The translations under genes and the position numbers were made by a program. Below are positions 1-6,774 of a stretch of DNA of 8,348 nt, in pieces. The DNA comes from Microbacteriaceae bacterium UBA6152. Its GTDB lineage: Bacteria > Actinomycetota > Actinomycetes > Actinomycetales > Microbacteriaceae. A model generated the notes under the pieces. The model was not told the DNA's origin. It made no database searches and worked only from the letters and a program-made list of their open reading frames with translations. The stretch's first letter is position 1. Each line of letters starts with the position of its first letter. The stretch is from the NCBI GenBank assembly GCA_002423075.1, contig DIUS01000117.1:13187-21534 (forward strand), written 5' to 3'.

Positions 1-3000
1 CGCGAGCAGGCTCGCCGGCAGCGGAGTCGCACTGCTGATCTCGACGCGCGACCCGGCGCGGGTCGCCGCGAGCAGCACGCGCACGAGCTCTGGCATGGCG
101 GCGCCCTCGGCCGCGCGCACGGTGACGCGCGTCGGGCGATACCGCAGAACGTTGCGCTCGACGACGTGGGCGACCGTGCCGCCGAGCTGGCTCGCGTCGC
201 GCGCGATGCCGAACTCGTCGTCCCAGGCTAGCTGGTCGCTCACGGCGCCGGCGCGTGCGGCGTCGAAGCCCGCGAAATCCATGCCTGGCTGGCTCGCCTC
301 GAGCACGGCCCGCACGCCCCGGTCGAGGCCGCGCAGGCTCAGCGACTCGCGCGGCTCGCGCGGCACGGGCGCGAAGGTACCGAAGTTCATGACATACGAC
401 GGGCCGCCGGCTTTGGTCGAGCCGCCGACGCTCGAGCGCTTCCAGCCGCCGAACGGCTGCCGTCGCACGATCGCGCCCGTCGTGCCGCGGTTAACGTAGA
501 GGTTGCCCGCCTGAACCTGGTCGAGCCAGTGCTCGACCTCGCCGGCGTCGAGCGAGTGCAGCCCCGCGGTGAGGCCGAACGGCGTGGCGTTCTGCAGATC
601 GATGGCCTCGTCGAGGTCGCGCGCCCGCATCAGGCCGAGCACGGGCCCGAAGTACTCGGTCGTGTGAAACTCGCTGCCGTCGGCTACCCCACGCTTGACG
701 CCCGGCGACCACACCGAGCCGGTCGCATCGAGGGCTCGCGGCGGCACGAGCCACTCCTCCCCCTCCGCGAGGCGCGTGAGGGCGCCGAGCAGCTTGCCCC
801 CCGCCTTCTCGATGAGCGGCCCCACGACCGTGGTGGGGTCAAGGGCTGAGCCGACGCGCAGCGTCGTGACAGCATCCATCAGTTGGCGCTCGAAGCGCTC
901 TGACGTGGCGACCGAGCCGACCAGAATCGCCAGGGAGGCCGCCGAGCACTTCTGGCCCGCATGCCCGAACGCCGACTTCACAAGGTCGGCGACGGCGAGA
1001 TCGATGTCGGCCGACGGCGTGATGACGATCGCGTTCTTGCCGCTCGTCTCGGCGAGAATCGGCAGCTCGGGCCGCCACGAGCGGAACAGCGCCGCGGTCT
1101 CCCACGCGCCCGTGAGCACGAGGCGATCGACGGCCGGGTGCGCGACGAGGGCCTGCCCGATCTCGTTCTCGGGCACGTCAACGTAGCGCAGCACGTCGCG
1201 CGGCACCCCGGCATCCCATAGCGCCTCGACCATGACGGCCGCGCTACGGCGCACCTGCGGCGCGGGCTTGATGATGACGGCGCTGCCCGCGGCGAGCGCC
1301 GCGAGAACGCCGCCAGCCGGAATCGCGACGGGAAAGTTCCACGGCGGCACGACGAGCGTGAGCCGCACGGGCGTGAACGTCGCGTCGTCGAGGCGCGCCA
1401 GGTCGCGCGCGCTCTCGGCGTAGTAGTGCGCGAAGTCGATGGCCTCGCTCACTTCGGGGTCGCCCTCGGCGAGCGTCTTGCCGGCCTCGGCGGCCATCAC
1501 TTCGAGCAGGTCGCCTCTGCGCGCGGCGAGCATGCGACCGGCGCGGTGCAGGATGCCCGCACGATCATCGACCGATCGCGCAGCCCACCCGGCTCCGGCC
1601 TCGCGGGTCTCGGCGACGATGCGCTCGATCGCGCCGACCGAGGCCACTCCGCTCACGTCGACGAGCGCTTGCCCGCGTGTGGAGGTCTGCGCACGCCGCA
1701 GAATGGCGTGGCCCCACTCGCGGTTGCCCGGCAGCGCCGGGTCGGTGTCGGCCGCGTTCTCGAAGCCCGAGCGCACGCCGCCGGGCATCGGCAGTGCGTC
1801 ACGCTCGTCGAGCGGCCGCTCGTCGAGCCGGTTCTGCACACGGTGCCGCGCCGGCGCCCCGGGCGCGGCCTCGAACGTGGCGAGCGAGTCGCGAAAGCGC
1901 TGCTCTTCGCGCTCGAAGATCTCGGGCTGCGTCGCGAGCTCGAACACCCCCGACAAGAAGTTGTCGGTGCTCGCGTTCTCTTCGAGTCGGCGAATCAGGT
2001 AGCTGATCGCCGAATCAAAATCGCTCGGGTGCACGACGGGCGTGTAGAGCAGCAGGTGCCCAACCGTGCGGAGCACGGCATCTGCCTGGGCGGGCGCCAT
2101 GCCGAGCAGCATCTCGACCTCGACGGCGTCGGTGACACCGCGTGCTTCGGCGAGCTGCCACGCCCATGCGATGTCGAACAGGTTGTGGCCCGCGAGGCCG
2201 ATGCGCACCGCGTCTACTCTCTCGGCGCGCAGGGCGGCGTCGAGCACGCGCTTGTAGTTGGCGTCGCTGTCGCGCTTGCTGGGCAGCACGGCGACGGGCC
2301 AATCGTGCAGCGCAGCATCCACGCGCTCCATCGCGAGGTTGGCGCCCTTGACGACGCGCACCTTGACGCCGGCACCTCCGGCTGCGCGCCGCTCCTGCGC
2401 CCATGTCGTCAGCCGGTCGAGCGCGGGCAGCGCCTCGGGCAGATAGGCCTGCAGCACGATGCCGGCCTCGTAGTTCTTGAGCGCTGGCCGGTCGAGCAGT
2501 CGCTGGAAGACCTCGATGGTGAGGTCGAGGTCGCGAAACTCTTCCATATCGAGGTTCAAAAACGTCGGGTTCACCCCGAGCGCCGCAGTGTCGTAGAGCG
2601 GTGCAAGGCGTTCGACGACACGCTCGACGGTCTCGTCACATGCCCACATGCTCAGCTGGCTGACGATCGCCGAGACCTTGACCGAGACGTAGTCGACGTC
2701 GGGGCGCTTGACCAGTTCGGCGATGCCCGCGAGGCGGCGGTCGGCCTCAGCATCGCCCAGCACGGCCTCACCGAGCAGGTTGATGTTGAGCCGGTCGCCC
2801 TCGCCGCGCAGGCGCTCGAGCGTGCGACCGAGGCGGTTCGGGGTCGCGTCGACGACGAGGTGCCCCACCATGCCGCGCAGCACGCGCCGCGCGATGGGAA
2901 CGATGGGCCACGGCAGCAGACGCGCGAGCGGGCCGCCGATCGCGATGAGCACGCGCAGGGGCCAGGGCAGAAAGCTCGGGATGCTGCGCGCCAGCTCTTC

Positions 3001-3228
3001 GAGGTTGCGCCCCGCGACACGCAGGTCTTCGGGCCGCGCCACCCGGTCGACGAAGCCGATCGCAAAGTCGAGCCCCACCGGGTCGTGCAGCAACGCGCCG
3101 AGACGTGCAGCGCTCGCGTCGGGCTTCACTCCCTCGGTCTGACGCAGCCACTGCCGCACGAGGCCGACGGCGGCATCGGCATCGCCTTCGCCTGCGTCGC
3201 GAGGGCCTGCGGAAGCGTCGAACGTCAT
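1..3228 (-). CDS. putA: Bifunctional proline dehydrogenase / L-glutamate-gamma-semialdehyde dehydrogenase PutA (3' end outside window)
   Basis: PutA performs both steps of proline catabolism: an FAD-dependent domain oxidises proline to pyrroline-5-carboxylate, and an NAD-dependent aldehyde dehydrogenase converts this to glutamate. I read 1,076 uninterrupted codons from the ATG at 3228 to the left edge. The proline dehydrogenase barrel spans about residues 130-440: RLNINLLGEAVLG (146-158), VSVKVSA with Lys184, NLDMEEF with Asp227, GIVLQAYLPEA, RVVKGANL, and the substrate-binding pair YLIRRLEEN (Arg413/Arg414). The aldehyde dehydrogenase spans about 500-950: PWNFP (Asn631), AETSGKN (Glu727), GQKCSA with catalytic Cys761 (34 residues after the Glu, the family spacing), EYFGPV, and QPFGGWKRS to KAGGPSY (around 939). 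About 125 further residues, including ERNVLRYRP (1024-1032), belong to the C-terminal extension. There is no N-terminal ribbon-helix-helix domain. No in-frame start lies upstream before a stop, and the Shine-Dalgarno is poor (GAGGG about 13 nt away). It is transcribed divergently from lysR. Confidence 0.96.
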   Translation of the reverse strand, partial: MTFDASAGPRDAGEGDADAAVGLVRQWLRQTEGVKPDASAARLGALLHDPVGLDFAIGFVDRVARPEDLRVAGRNLEELARSIPSFLPWPLRVLIAIGGPLARLLPWPIVPIARRVLRGMVGHLVVDATPNRLGRTLERLRGEGDRLNINLLGEAVLGDAEADRRLAGIAELVKRPDVDYVSVKVSAIVSQLSMWACDETVERVVERLAPLYDTAALGVNPTFLNLDMEEFRDLDLTIEVFQRLLDRPALKNYEAGIVLQAYLPEALPALDRLTTWAQERRAAGGAGVKVRVVKGANLAMERVDAALHDWPVAVLPSKRDSDANYKRVLDAALRAERVDAVRIGLAGHNLFDIAWAWQLAEARGVTDAVEVEMLLGMAPAQADAVLRTVGHLLLYTPVVHPSDFDSAISYLIRRLEENASTDNFLSGVFELATQPEIFEREEQRFRDSLATFEAAPGAPARHRVQNRLDERPLDERDALPMPGGVRSGFENAADTDPALPGNREWGHAILRRAQTSTRGQALVDVSGVASVGAIERIVAETREAGAGWAARSVDDRAGILHRAGRMLAARRGDLLEVMAAEAGKTLAEGDPEVSEAIDFAHYYAESARDLARLDDATFTPVRLTLVVPPWNFPVAIPAGGVLAALAAGSAVIIKPAPQVRRSAAVMVEALWDAGVPRDVLRYVDVPENEIGQALVAHPAVDRLVLTGAWETAALFRSWRPELPILAETSGKNAIVITPSADIDLAVADLVKSAFGHAGQKCSAASLAILVGSVATSERFERQLMDAVTTLRVGSALDPTTVVGPLIEKAGGKLLGALTRLAEGEEWLVPPRALDATGSVWSPGVKRGVADGSEFHTTEYFGPVLGLMRARDLDEAIDLQNATPFGLTAGLHSLDAGEVEHWLDQVQAGNLYVNRGTTGAIVRRQPFGGWKRSSVGGSTKAGGPSYVMNFGTFAPVPREPRESLSLRGLDRGVRAVLEASQPGMDFAGFDAARAGAVSDQLAWDDEFGIARDASQLGGTVAHVVERNVLRYRPTRVTVRAAEGAAMPELVRVLLAATRAGSRVEISSATPLPASLLA

Positions 3229-3284
3229 GGGTACAGTCTGGCCCTCGCTGTTGTGCGTGAAAAGTGGTGATCGCCGTACACTTC

Positions 3285-3303
3285 TGTTCGACAAAGACGA
3301 ACA
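3285..3303. promoter_or_regulatory. Candidate LysR-type operator (TGTTCG-N7-CGAACA)
   Basis: Two perfect 6-bp arms flank a 7-bp spacer. The inner part, T3288 to A3300, fits the T-N11-A consensus of LysR-type binding sites, with TTCG/CGAA arms. It lies 18 bp upstream of the lysR start and just downstream of the possible -10 hexamer, a position that suits autorepression and control of divergent putA. Binding is inferred from the pattern and position only. Confidence 0.5.
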
Positions 3304-3310
3304 AAGAGCA

Positions 3311-3316
3311 GAGGGG
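3311..3316 (+). promoter_or_regulatory. Ribosome binding site of the lysR gene
   Basis: GAGGGG sits 5 nt before the ATG at 3322 and supports that start. The LysR helix-turn-helix begins almost at once after it, as is normal for the family. Confidence 0.6.
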
Positions 3317-3321
3317 CCCGC

Positions 3322-4248
3322 ATGCTCGACCTGCGCCGCGTGAACCTGCTGCGCGAAGTGCACCGCCGCGGCACGCTGCACGCCGTCGCCCGCGCGCTGT
3401 CGTACAGCCCCTCGACCATCTCGCAGCAGCTCAGCCTGCTCGAGCGCGAGGTCGGCGGCGCCCTGCTCGAGCGCTCAGGGCGGCGCGTGCACCTGAGCCC
3501 TGCGGGCCTCGTGCTCGTCGAGGGCGCGAGCGCCCTGCTCGACGACCTCGAGCGGCTCGAGACCGCGCTCGACGCCACGAGCCGCGAGGTCACCGGCACC
3601 GTGCGGCTCGCCGTCTTTCAGTCGGCGGCGCTCGGCATCGTGCCGCGTGCCCTCTCGCTCCTCGCCGACGAGTACCCGCAGCTGCGCGTCGAGATCACCC
3701 AGCGTGAGCCCGAGAGCGCGCTCGACCAGGTCTGGGCCCGAGAGTTCGATCTCGTCATCGCCGAGGAGTACCCCGCGCACGCCGCTCCGCGGCGTCGCGA
3801 GCTCGACCGCGTGCCCCTGGGCCGCGACGCCCTTCGCCTCGGGGTTGCAATCGGCAGCAGCATCCACTCGCTCGCCGATGCGGCCGGCTCCGCGTGGGTC
3901 ATGGAGCCTCGTGGCACCGCCTCTCGCCATTGGGCTGAGCAGCAGTGTCGACTCGCCGGCTTCGAGCCCGATGTGCGCTTCGAGACGGCCGACCTGCAAG
4001 CCCACATTCGACTCGTCGAGACGGGCCACGCCGTCGCGTTGCTTCCCGACCTTGTCTGGGCGGGCCGCGATCCGCGCGTCTCGCTCGTCACACTGCCCGA
4101 CGACCCGCACCGCACACTCTTCACGGCCGCGCGCACCTCGGCAGCGGGGCGACCCGCGATCACGGCCGTGCGCGAGGTGCTCGCACGGTCGATCGAGGCG
4201 GCGCCGGGATACGCTGAGCGCGGCCACACCGAAGGAGGGCACGAGTGA
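3322..4248 (+). CDS. LysR-family transcriptional regulator
   Basis: A 308-residue protein of normal LysR-family length. Residues 1-60 form the winged helix-turn-helix: the recognition region runs from TLHAVARALSYSPSTISQ (18-35) into QLSLLEREVGGALLER, followed by RRVHLSPAG. A leucine- and glutamate-rich linker helix (about 68-90) leads into a periplasmic-binding-like effector domain that starts at GTVRLAVF and contains the typical RALSLLADEYPQLRVEI and FDLVIAEEYP strands. Such proteins act as tetramers and bind a small-molecule co-inducer. The gene is divergent from putA and overlaps the FAD oxidoreductase start by 4 bp (GTGA). The likely targets are therefore putA, itself and the coupled oxidoreductase. 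The co-inducer could be proline or a related amino acid, but the sequence does not show it. The C-terminal codons for GHTEGG double as the Shine-Dalgarno of the next gene. Confidence 0.93.
   Translation: MLDLRRVNLLREVHRRGTLHAVARALSYSPSTISQQLSLLEREVGGALLERSGRRVHLSPAGLVLVEGASALLDDLERLETALDATSREVTGTVRLAVFQSAALGIVPRALSLLADEYPQLRVEITQREPESALDQVWAREFDLVIAEEYPAHAAPRRRELDRVPLGRDALRLGVAIGSSIHSLADAAGSAWVMEPRGTASRHWAEQQCRLAGFEPDVRFETADLQAHIRLVETGHAVALLPDLVWAGRDPRVSLVTLPDDPHRTLFTAARTSAAGRPAITAVREVLARSIEAAPGYAERGHTEGGHE
4232..4238 (+). promoter_or_regulatory. Ribosome binding site inside the lysR 3' end
   Basis: AAGGAGG, a near-perfect Shine-Dalgarno, lies 6 nt before the GTG at 4245. It fixes that start and makes translational coupling of the oxidoreductase to the regulator likely, since the stop and start share GTGA. 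Confidence 0.75.
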
Positions 4249-5831
4249 CCGAACGCCGCGACGTCGTCATCATCGGTGGGGGCCACAACGGCCTCACCGC
4301 CGCCGCCTACCTGGCGCAAGCGGGCCTCGACGTGCAGGTGCTCGAGCGTCTCGACGTGCTCGGCGGCGCGGCGATCTCGGCCGAGGCCTTCGCTGGCGTG
4401 GATGCTCGCCTGAGTCGGTACAGCTATCTCGTGAGCCTGCTGCCGCAGCGCATCATCGACGACCTCGGGCTGCAGCTCGCGCTCGCGCCGCGTCGCTACA
4501 GCTCATACACGCCCGTGCCGGGAGGCGACGGCGGTTTACTGGTCGACAACCAGGATCCGTTCGCGACCGCCGACAGTTTCGCTGCCCTTGGCGCTGCGGA
4601 AGACGCGCTCGCGTGGGCGAGGTTCTACGAGGGCACCGCCCACCTGGCGCGAGCCCTGTTCCCGACCGTGACCGACCCGCTGCTAACGCGTGACGAGGCC
4701 CGAGCCGCGGTGGGCGACGATGCGCTCTGGCAGTCGCTCATCGAGCAGCCCGTCGGCCGCACGATTGCCGAGACCTTCCGGAGCGACCTCGTGCGCGGCG
4801 TCGTCTACACCGACGCGCTCATCGGCACCTTCGCCCCCAACGACGACGCCTCTCTGCTCGCCAACCGCTGCTTTCTCTACCACGTCATCGGCGGCGGCAC
4901 GGGTGACTGGAACGTTCCGGTCGGCGGCATGGGCGCCGTGTCGGGCGAGCTCGAACGGGCCGCGCGGCTCGCGGGCGCGACCCTCACGACGAGCGCCGAG
5001 GTCACCTCGCTCACGCCCGACCGCGTGGTGCACTGGGTCGACGGCGCGGGTGTCGAGCACGCCACCGCCGCCGAGCACGTGCTCGTCAACTGCTCGCCAC
5101 ACGAGCTCGCGCGGCTGCTCGCGGCGGGCGGCGGTGCGGGAGCATCCGAGCACGGCCTCGCCGCACCGCCCGCAGAAGGCGCCCAGGTCAAAGTCAACCT
5201 GCTGCTGAGCCGACTGCCCCGATTGCGGGATGCTGCGCTCGACCCTTCCGCGGCTTTCGGTGGCACGTTCCACATCAACGAGACCTTCACGCAGCTGCAG
5301 GCAGCGCACGACGCGGCCGTCGCCGGCCGCGTGCCCGACCCGGTGCCCGCCGAGATCTACTGCCACTCGCTCACCGATTCGAGCATTCTCGGCCCCGAAC
5401 TGCGCGCGAGCGGAGCCCAGACGCTCACGGTCTTCGCGTTGCACACCCCCGACCGGCTCGTCACCGAGAGCACGAACGACGCGATGCGCGAGACCCTGCA
5501 ACGGGCCGTGCTCAACTCGCTCGACTCGGTGCTCGCCGAACCCATCGAGTCGCTGCTGCTCACCGACGCCAACGGCGACCCGTGCGTCGAGACCAAGACG
5601 ACGCGCGACCTCGAGCACGCGCTGCGGCTTCCGGGAGGCAGCATCTTCCACGGCGACCTCGACTGGCCGTGGGTCGAGAACGGTGCGCCGCTCGACACCC
5701 CGGCTCAGCGCTGGGGCGTCGACACCGGCCTGTCTGGCGTGCTGCTCTGCGGCTCAGGCGCGCGCCGTGGCGGCGCCGTGAGCGGCATCGCCGGCCACAA
5801 CGCCGCGATGGCGGTGCTCGAGAGCCGCTGA
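4245..5831 (+). CDS. FAD-dependent oxidoreductase, phytoene-dehydrogenase-like (COG1233 / PYROXD2-type)
   Basis: A 528-residue flavoprotein starting with GTG behind a strong Shine-Dalgarno. The N-terminus is a classic dinucleotide-binding fold: VVIIGGGHNG (residues 7-16, GxGxxG) and an acidic ribose-binding Glu34 in VQVLER, followed by LGGAA. The C-terminus carries the second FAD-contact segment, GVLLCGSGARRGGAVSGIAGHNAA (about 498-521), as in the CrtI/PYROXD2-like amine-oxidase superfamily. Length fits that family. Annotation pipelines often call such proteins phytoene dehydrogenase or NAD(P)/FAD-dependent oxidoreductase. No carotenoid genes (crtB, crtE) are in this window, and the family is broad, so desaturation of a carotenoid is not supported. 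Coupling to a LysR gene divergent from putA suggests oxidation of an amine, amino acid or related small molecule, which is inference. The protein has no signal peptide and is probably cytosolic. It ends 4 bp from the convergent DUF202 gene, with no visible terminator hairpin between them. Confidence 0.9.
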   Translation: MTERRDVVIIGGGHNGLTAAAYLAQAGLDVQVLERLDVLGGAAISAEAFAGVDARLSRYSYLVSLLPQRIIDDLGLQLALAPRRYSSYTPVPGGDGGLLVDNQDPFATADSFAALGAAEDALAWARFYEGTAHLARALFPTVTDPLLTRDEARAAVGDDALWQSLIEQPVGRTIAETFRSDLVRGVVYTDALIGTFAPNDDASLLANRCFLYHVIGGGTGDWNVPVGGMGAVSGELERAARLAGATLTTSAEVTSLTPDRVVHWVDGAGVEHATAAEHVLVNCSPHELARLLAAGGGAGASEHGLAAPPAEGAQVKVNLLLSRLPRLRDAALDPSAAFGGTFHINETFTQLQAAHDAAVAGRVPDPVPAEIYCHSLTDSSILGPELRASGAQTLTVFALHTPDRLVTESTNDAMRETLQRAVLNSLDSVLAEPIESLLLTDANGDPCVETKTTRDLEHALRLPGGSIFHGDLDWPWVENGAPLDTPAQRWGVDTGLSGVLLCGSGARRGGAVSGIAGHNAAMAVLESR

Positions 5832-5835
5832 CTGG

Positions 5836-6141
5836 CTACACCTCGAGGGCGACCGCCACCACGAGCATCAGCGCCACCAGAGCCGAGGCGCCGAGCACGG
5901 CGAGCGTACGCAGCATGAGAGGCCACGGGTCACGGCGGTCGGCGGTCGATCGCCTCACGCGCGGAGTCGTCGCCCCGACGACGAGGGCGACCATGGCGAG
6001 ACTGGCGGCGACGATGCCGACGAGGGGCTCGCCGAGCCGCAGCGCCGTCGCGGCAGCCACGAGGGCGACGAGAGCCGAGTGAGCCGTCGTACGCTGCCAC
6101 GACAGGCTCGTGCGGTCGACCGGCGCGCGCTGAGCAACCAC
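5836..6141 (-). CDS. DUF202-family small membrane protein (second of a pair)
   Basis: About 101 residues from a GTG at 6141. The DUF202 signature is DRTSLSWQRT near the N-terminus. Three hydrophobic segments follow: HSALVALVAAATALRL, LVGIVAASLAMVALVVGAT and LRTLAVLGASALVALMLVVAVAL. A short, arginine-rich loop (TPRVRRSTADRRDPW) separates segments two and three. I prefer GTG 6141 because it sits 8 nt after the stop of the upstream DUF202 gene and places the signature close to the N-terminus. An in-frame ATG at 6231 would add an Arg/Gly-rich leader overlapping the upstream gene by about 80 bp. The two genes form a two-gene operon, probably translationally coupled because no good Shine-Dalgarno is present. 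The family's function is unknown; homologues are called YidH-like inner-membrane proteins. Confidence 0.82.
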   Translation of the reverse strand: MVAQRAPVDRTSLSWQRTTAHSALVALVAAATALRLGEPLVGIVAASLAMVALVVGATTPRVRRSTADRRDPWPLMLRTLAVLGASALVALMLVVAVALEV

Positions 6142-6149
6142 AGTCGTGA

Positions 6150-6536
6150 TCAGCGCGCCATCTCGATCGCCTGGAAGGCCGCGAAGCCTGCCAGGAACAG
6201 CCCGACCGCGACGACTCCGGCCACCAGCCACGGCAAAGCCGAGGGGTGGGGCAGTGGCTCGCGCAGGCGCAACGCGCGCTCAGTGCGACGCCACGACACG
6301 AGAGCCCAGATTCCGAGGGTAGCGCCACCGAGGCTCGCGAGCCCGGCGATCGCGATGATCACGAGAGGCAGGTCGCCAAAACTCGCGAGCGTCGCAAGCG
6401 CGACTCCTCCGGCGACGAGTGCCATGCCCGTGCGAATCCACGACAAAGCCGTGCGTTCGTTCGCGAGAGACGCCTGCACCTCCGGCTCGGTGCCGATGCC
6501 GTAAACAGAGCGGGGGCGGCGTTCGTCGTCAGTCAT
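6150..6536 (-). CDS. YidH/DUF202-family inner-membrane protein (first of a pair)
   Basis: 128 residues starting at ATG 6536. A short charged N-terminus (about 25 residues) precedes the family signature ANERTALSWIRTGMAL. Three predicted membrane helices follow: the signature helix running to ALATLASF, then LVIIAIAGLASLGGATLGIWALVSW, then LPWLVAGVVAVGLFLAGFAAF. A basic loop (RRTERALRLRE) separates helices two and three, which suggests that this loop is cytoplasmic. Pairs of adjacent DUF202 genes are common, and the two products may form a hetero-oligomer; this is inference. No Shine-Dalgarno precedes the ATG, but TACCGT ends exactly 6 nt before it, so the mRNA may be leaderless. No biochemical role is known to me. 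Confidence 0.88.
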   Translation of the reverse strand: MTDDERRPRSVYGIGTEPEVQASLANERTALSWIRTGMALVAGGVALATLASFGDLPLVIIAIAGLASLGGATLGIWALVSWRRTERALRLREPLPHPSALPWLVAGVVAVGLFLAGFAAFQAIEMAR

Positions 6537-6542
6537 GACCGC

Positions 6543-6572
6543 ACGGTAGCGCGACCAGGAGACTCACACCAA
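6543..6572 (-). promoter_or_regulatory. Candidate leaderless promoter of the DUF202 pair
   Basis: On the minus strand TTGGTG (6572-6567) is followed by an 18-bp spacer and TACCGT (6548-6543, fitting TAnnnT). Six bases later comes the ATG at 6536. Transcription would then start at or next to the A of the start codon. Leaderless mRNAs are common in actinobacteria, and the gene has no Shine-Dalgarno. The match is modest. Confidence 0.35.
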
Positions 6573-6596
6573 CCCCTTGACGGCAGCGACACCCAC

Positions 6597-6757
6597 TCAC
6601 TCGGCGCGGGCTCCCGGCGCGACGGCAGGGCGGCGTTGCCGCTGCAGGTCGAGGTCAGTCGGTAGCACGCGGAAGCGCACCGTGCCGACGTCGGAGCGAG
6701 CGCAGCAGCGCGGCGAGCACGCCAGAGCACCCACCAGAACCGGAAGAGTGTGTTTAC
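6597..6757 (-). pseudogene. Remnant of the 5' end of an acyl-CoA thioesterase (4HBT-like) gene
   Basis: Two minus-strand frames together look like the start of an actinobacterial acyl-CoA thioesterase. From 6757 one frame reads NTLFRFWWVLWRARRAAALA, like the hydrophobic start followed by ARR in that family. From 6692 the frame one base off reads DVGTVRFRVLPTDLDL, matching the conserved (F)RVLPTDLD segment. The 65 nt between the two frame marks equals 21 codons plus two bases, so a single-base indel would restore the usual spacing. The LRHMNNG motif that should follow PTDLD is absent, and that frame ends at a TGA (6599-6597). The initiator position reads GTA rather than ATG/GTG. The rest of the gene (about 100 codons) is missing from the window. 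It sits 17 bp downstream of the glycosylase stop, in the same orientation. The family comparison is from memory, so confidence is moderate. Confidence 0.5.
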
Positions 6758-6774
6758 GGCGCCACCATAGGCGG

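Larger units (their letters stand above)
3229..3321. promoter_or_regulatory. Divergent putA-lysR control region
   Basis: This 93-bp gap separates the divergent starts of putA and the LysR gene and is the most A+T-rich stretch nearby. It holds a perfect inverted repeat at 3285-3303, a weaker one at 3262-3283, and a TACACT hexamer at 3277-3282 on the plus strand that could be a -10 element for lysR. No convincing -35 is visible: TTGTGC at 3251-3256 would leave a 20-bp spacer. Shared divergent control by the regulator is the usual LysR-family arrangement; that it applies here is inference. Confidence 0.6.

Noticed and set aside
1426..3270. Long open frame (614 codons) on the plus strand opposite putA
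   Set aside because: It mirrors putA codons, is rich in Arg, Ala and His with no family motif, and arises from the strong GC bias at third codon positions. PutA motifs on the other strand are unambiguous.
3475..4242. Open frame of 255 codons on the minus strand inside lysR
   Set aside because: Antisense shadow of a well-supported LysR-family gene; no motif and no start signal.
4683..5651. Open frame of 322 codons on the minus strand inside the FAD oxidoreductase
   Set aside because: The composition is an Arg/Gly/Glu/Ala shadow with no recognisable domain, entirely inside a gene with clear FAD motifs.
6142..6231. Longer N-terminus for the second DUF202 protein starting at ATG 6231
   Set aside because: The extra residues are an Arg/Gly-rich shadow of the upstream DUF202 gene and put the RTxLSWxRT signature too far from the N-terminus.
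6685..6694. Perfect 10-bp palindrome CCGACGTCGG
   Set aside because: It falls on the Asp-Val-Gly codons of the thioesterase remnant, and a 10-bp GC palindrome is not rare at this composition. No paired copy is nearby.
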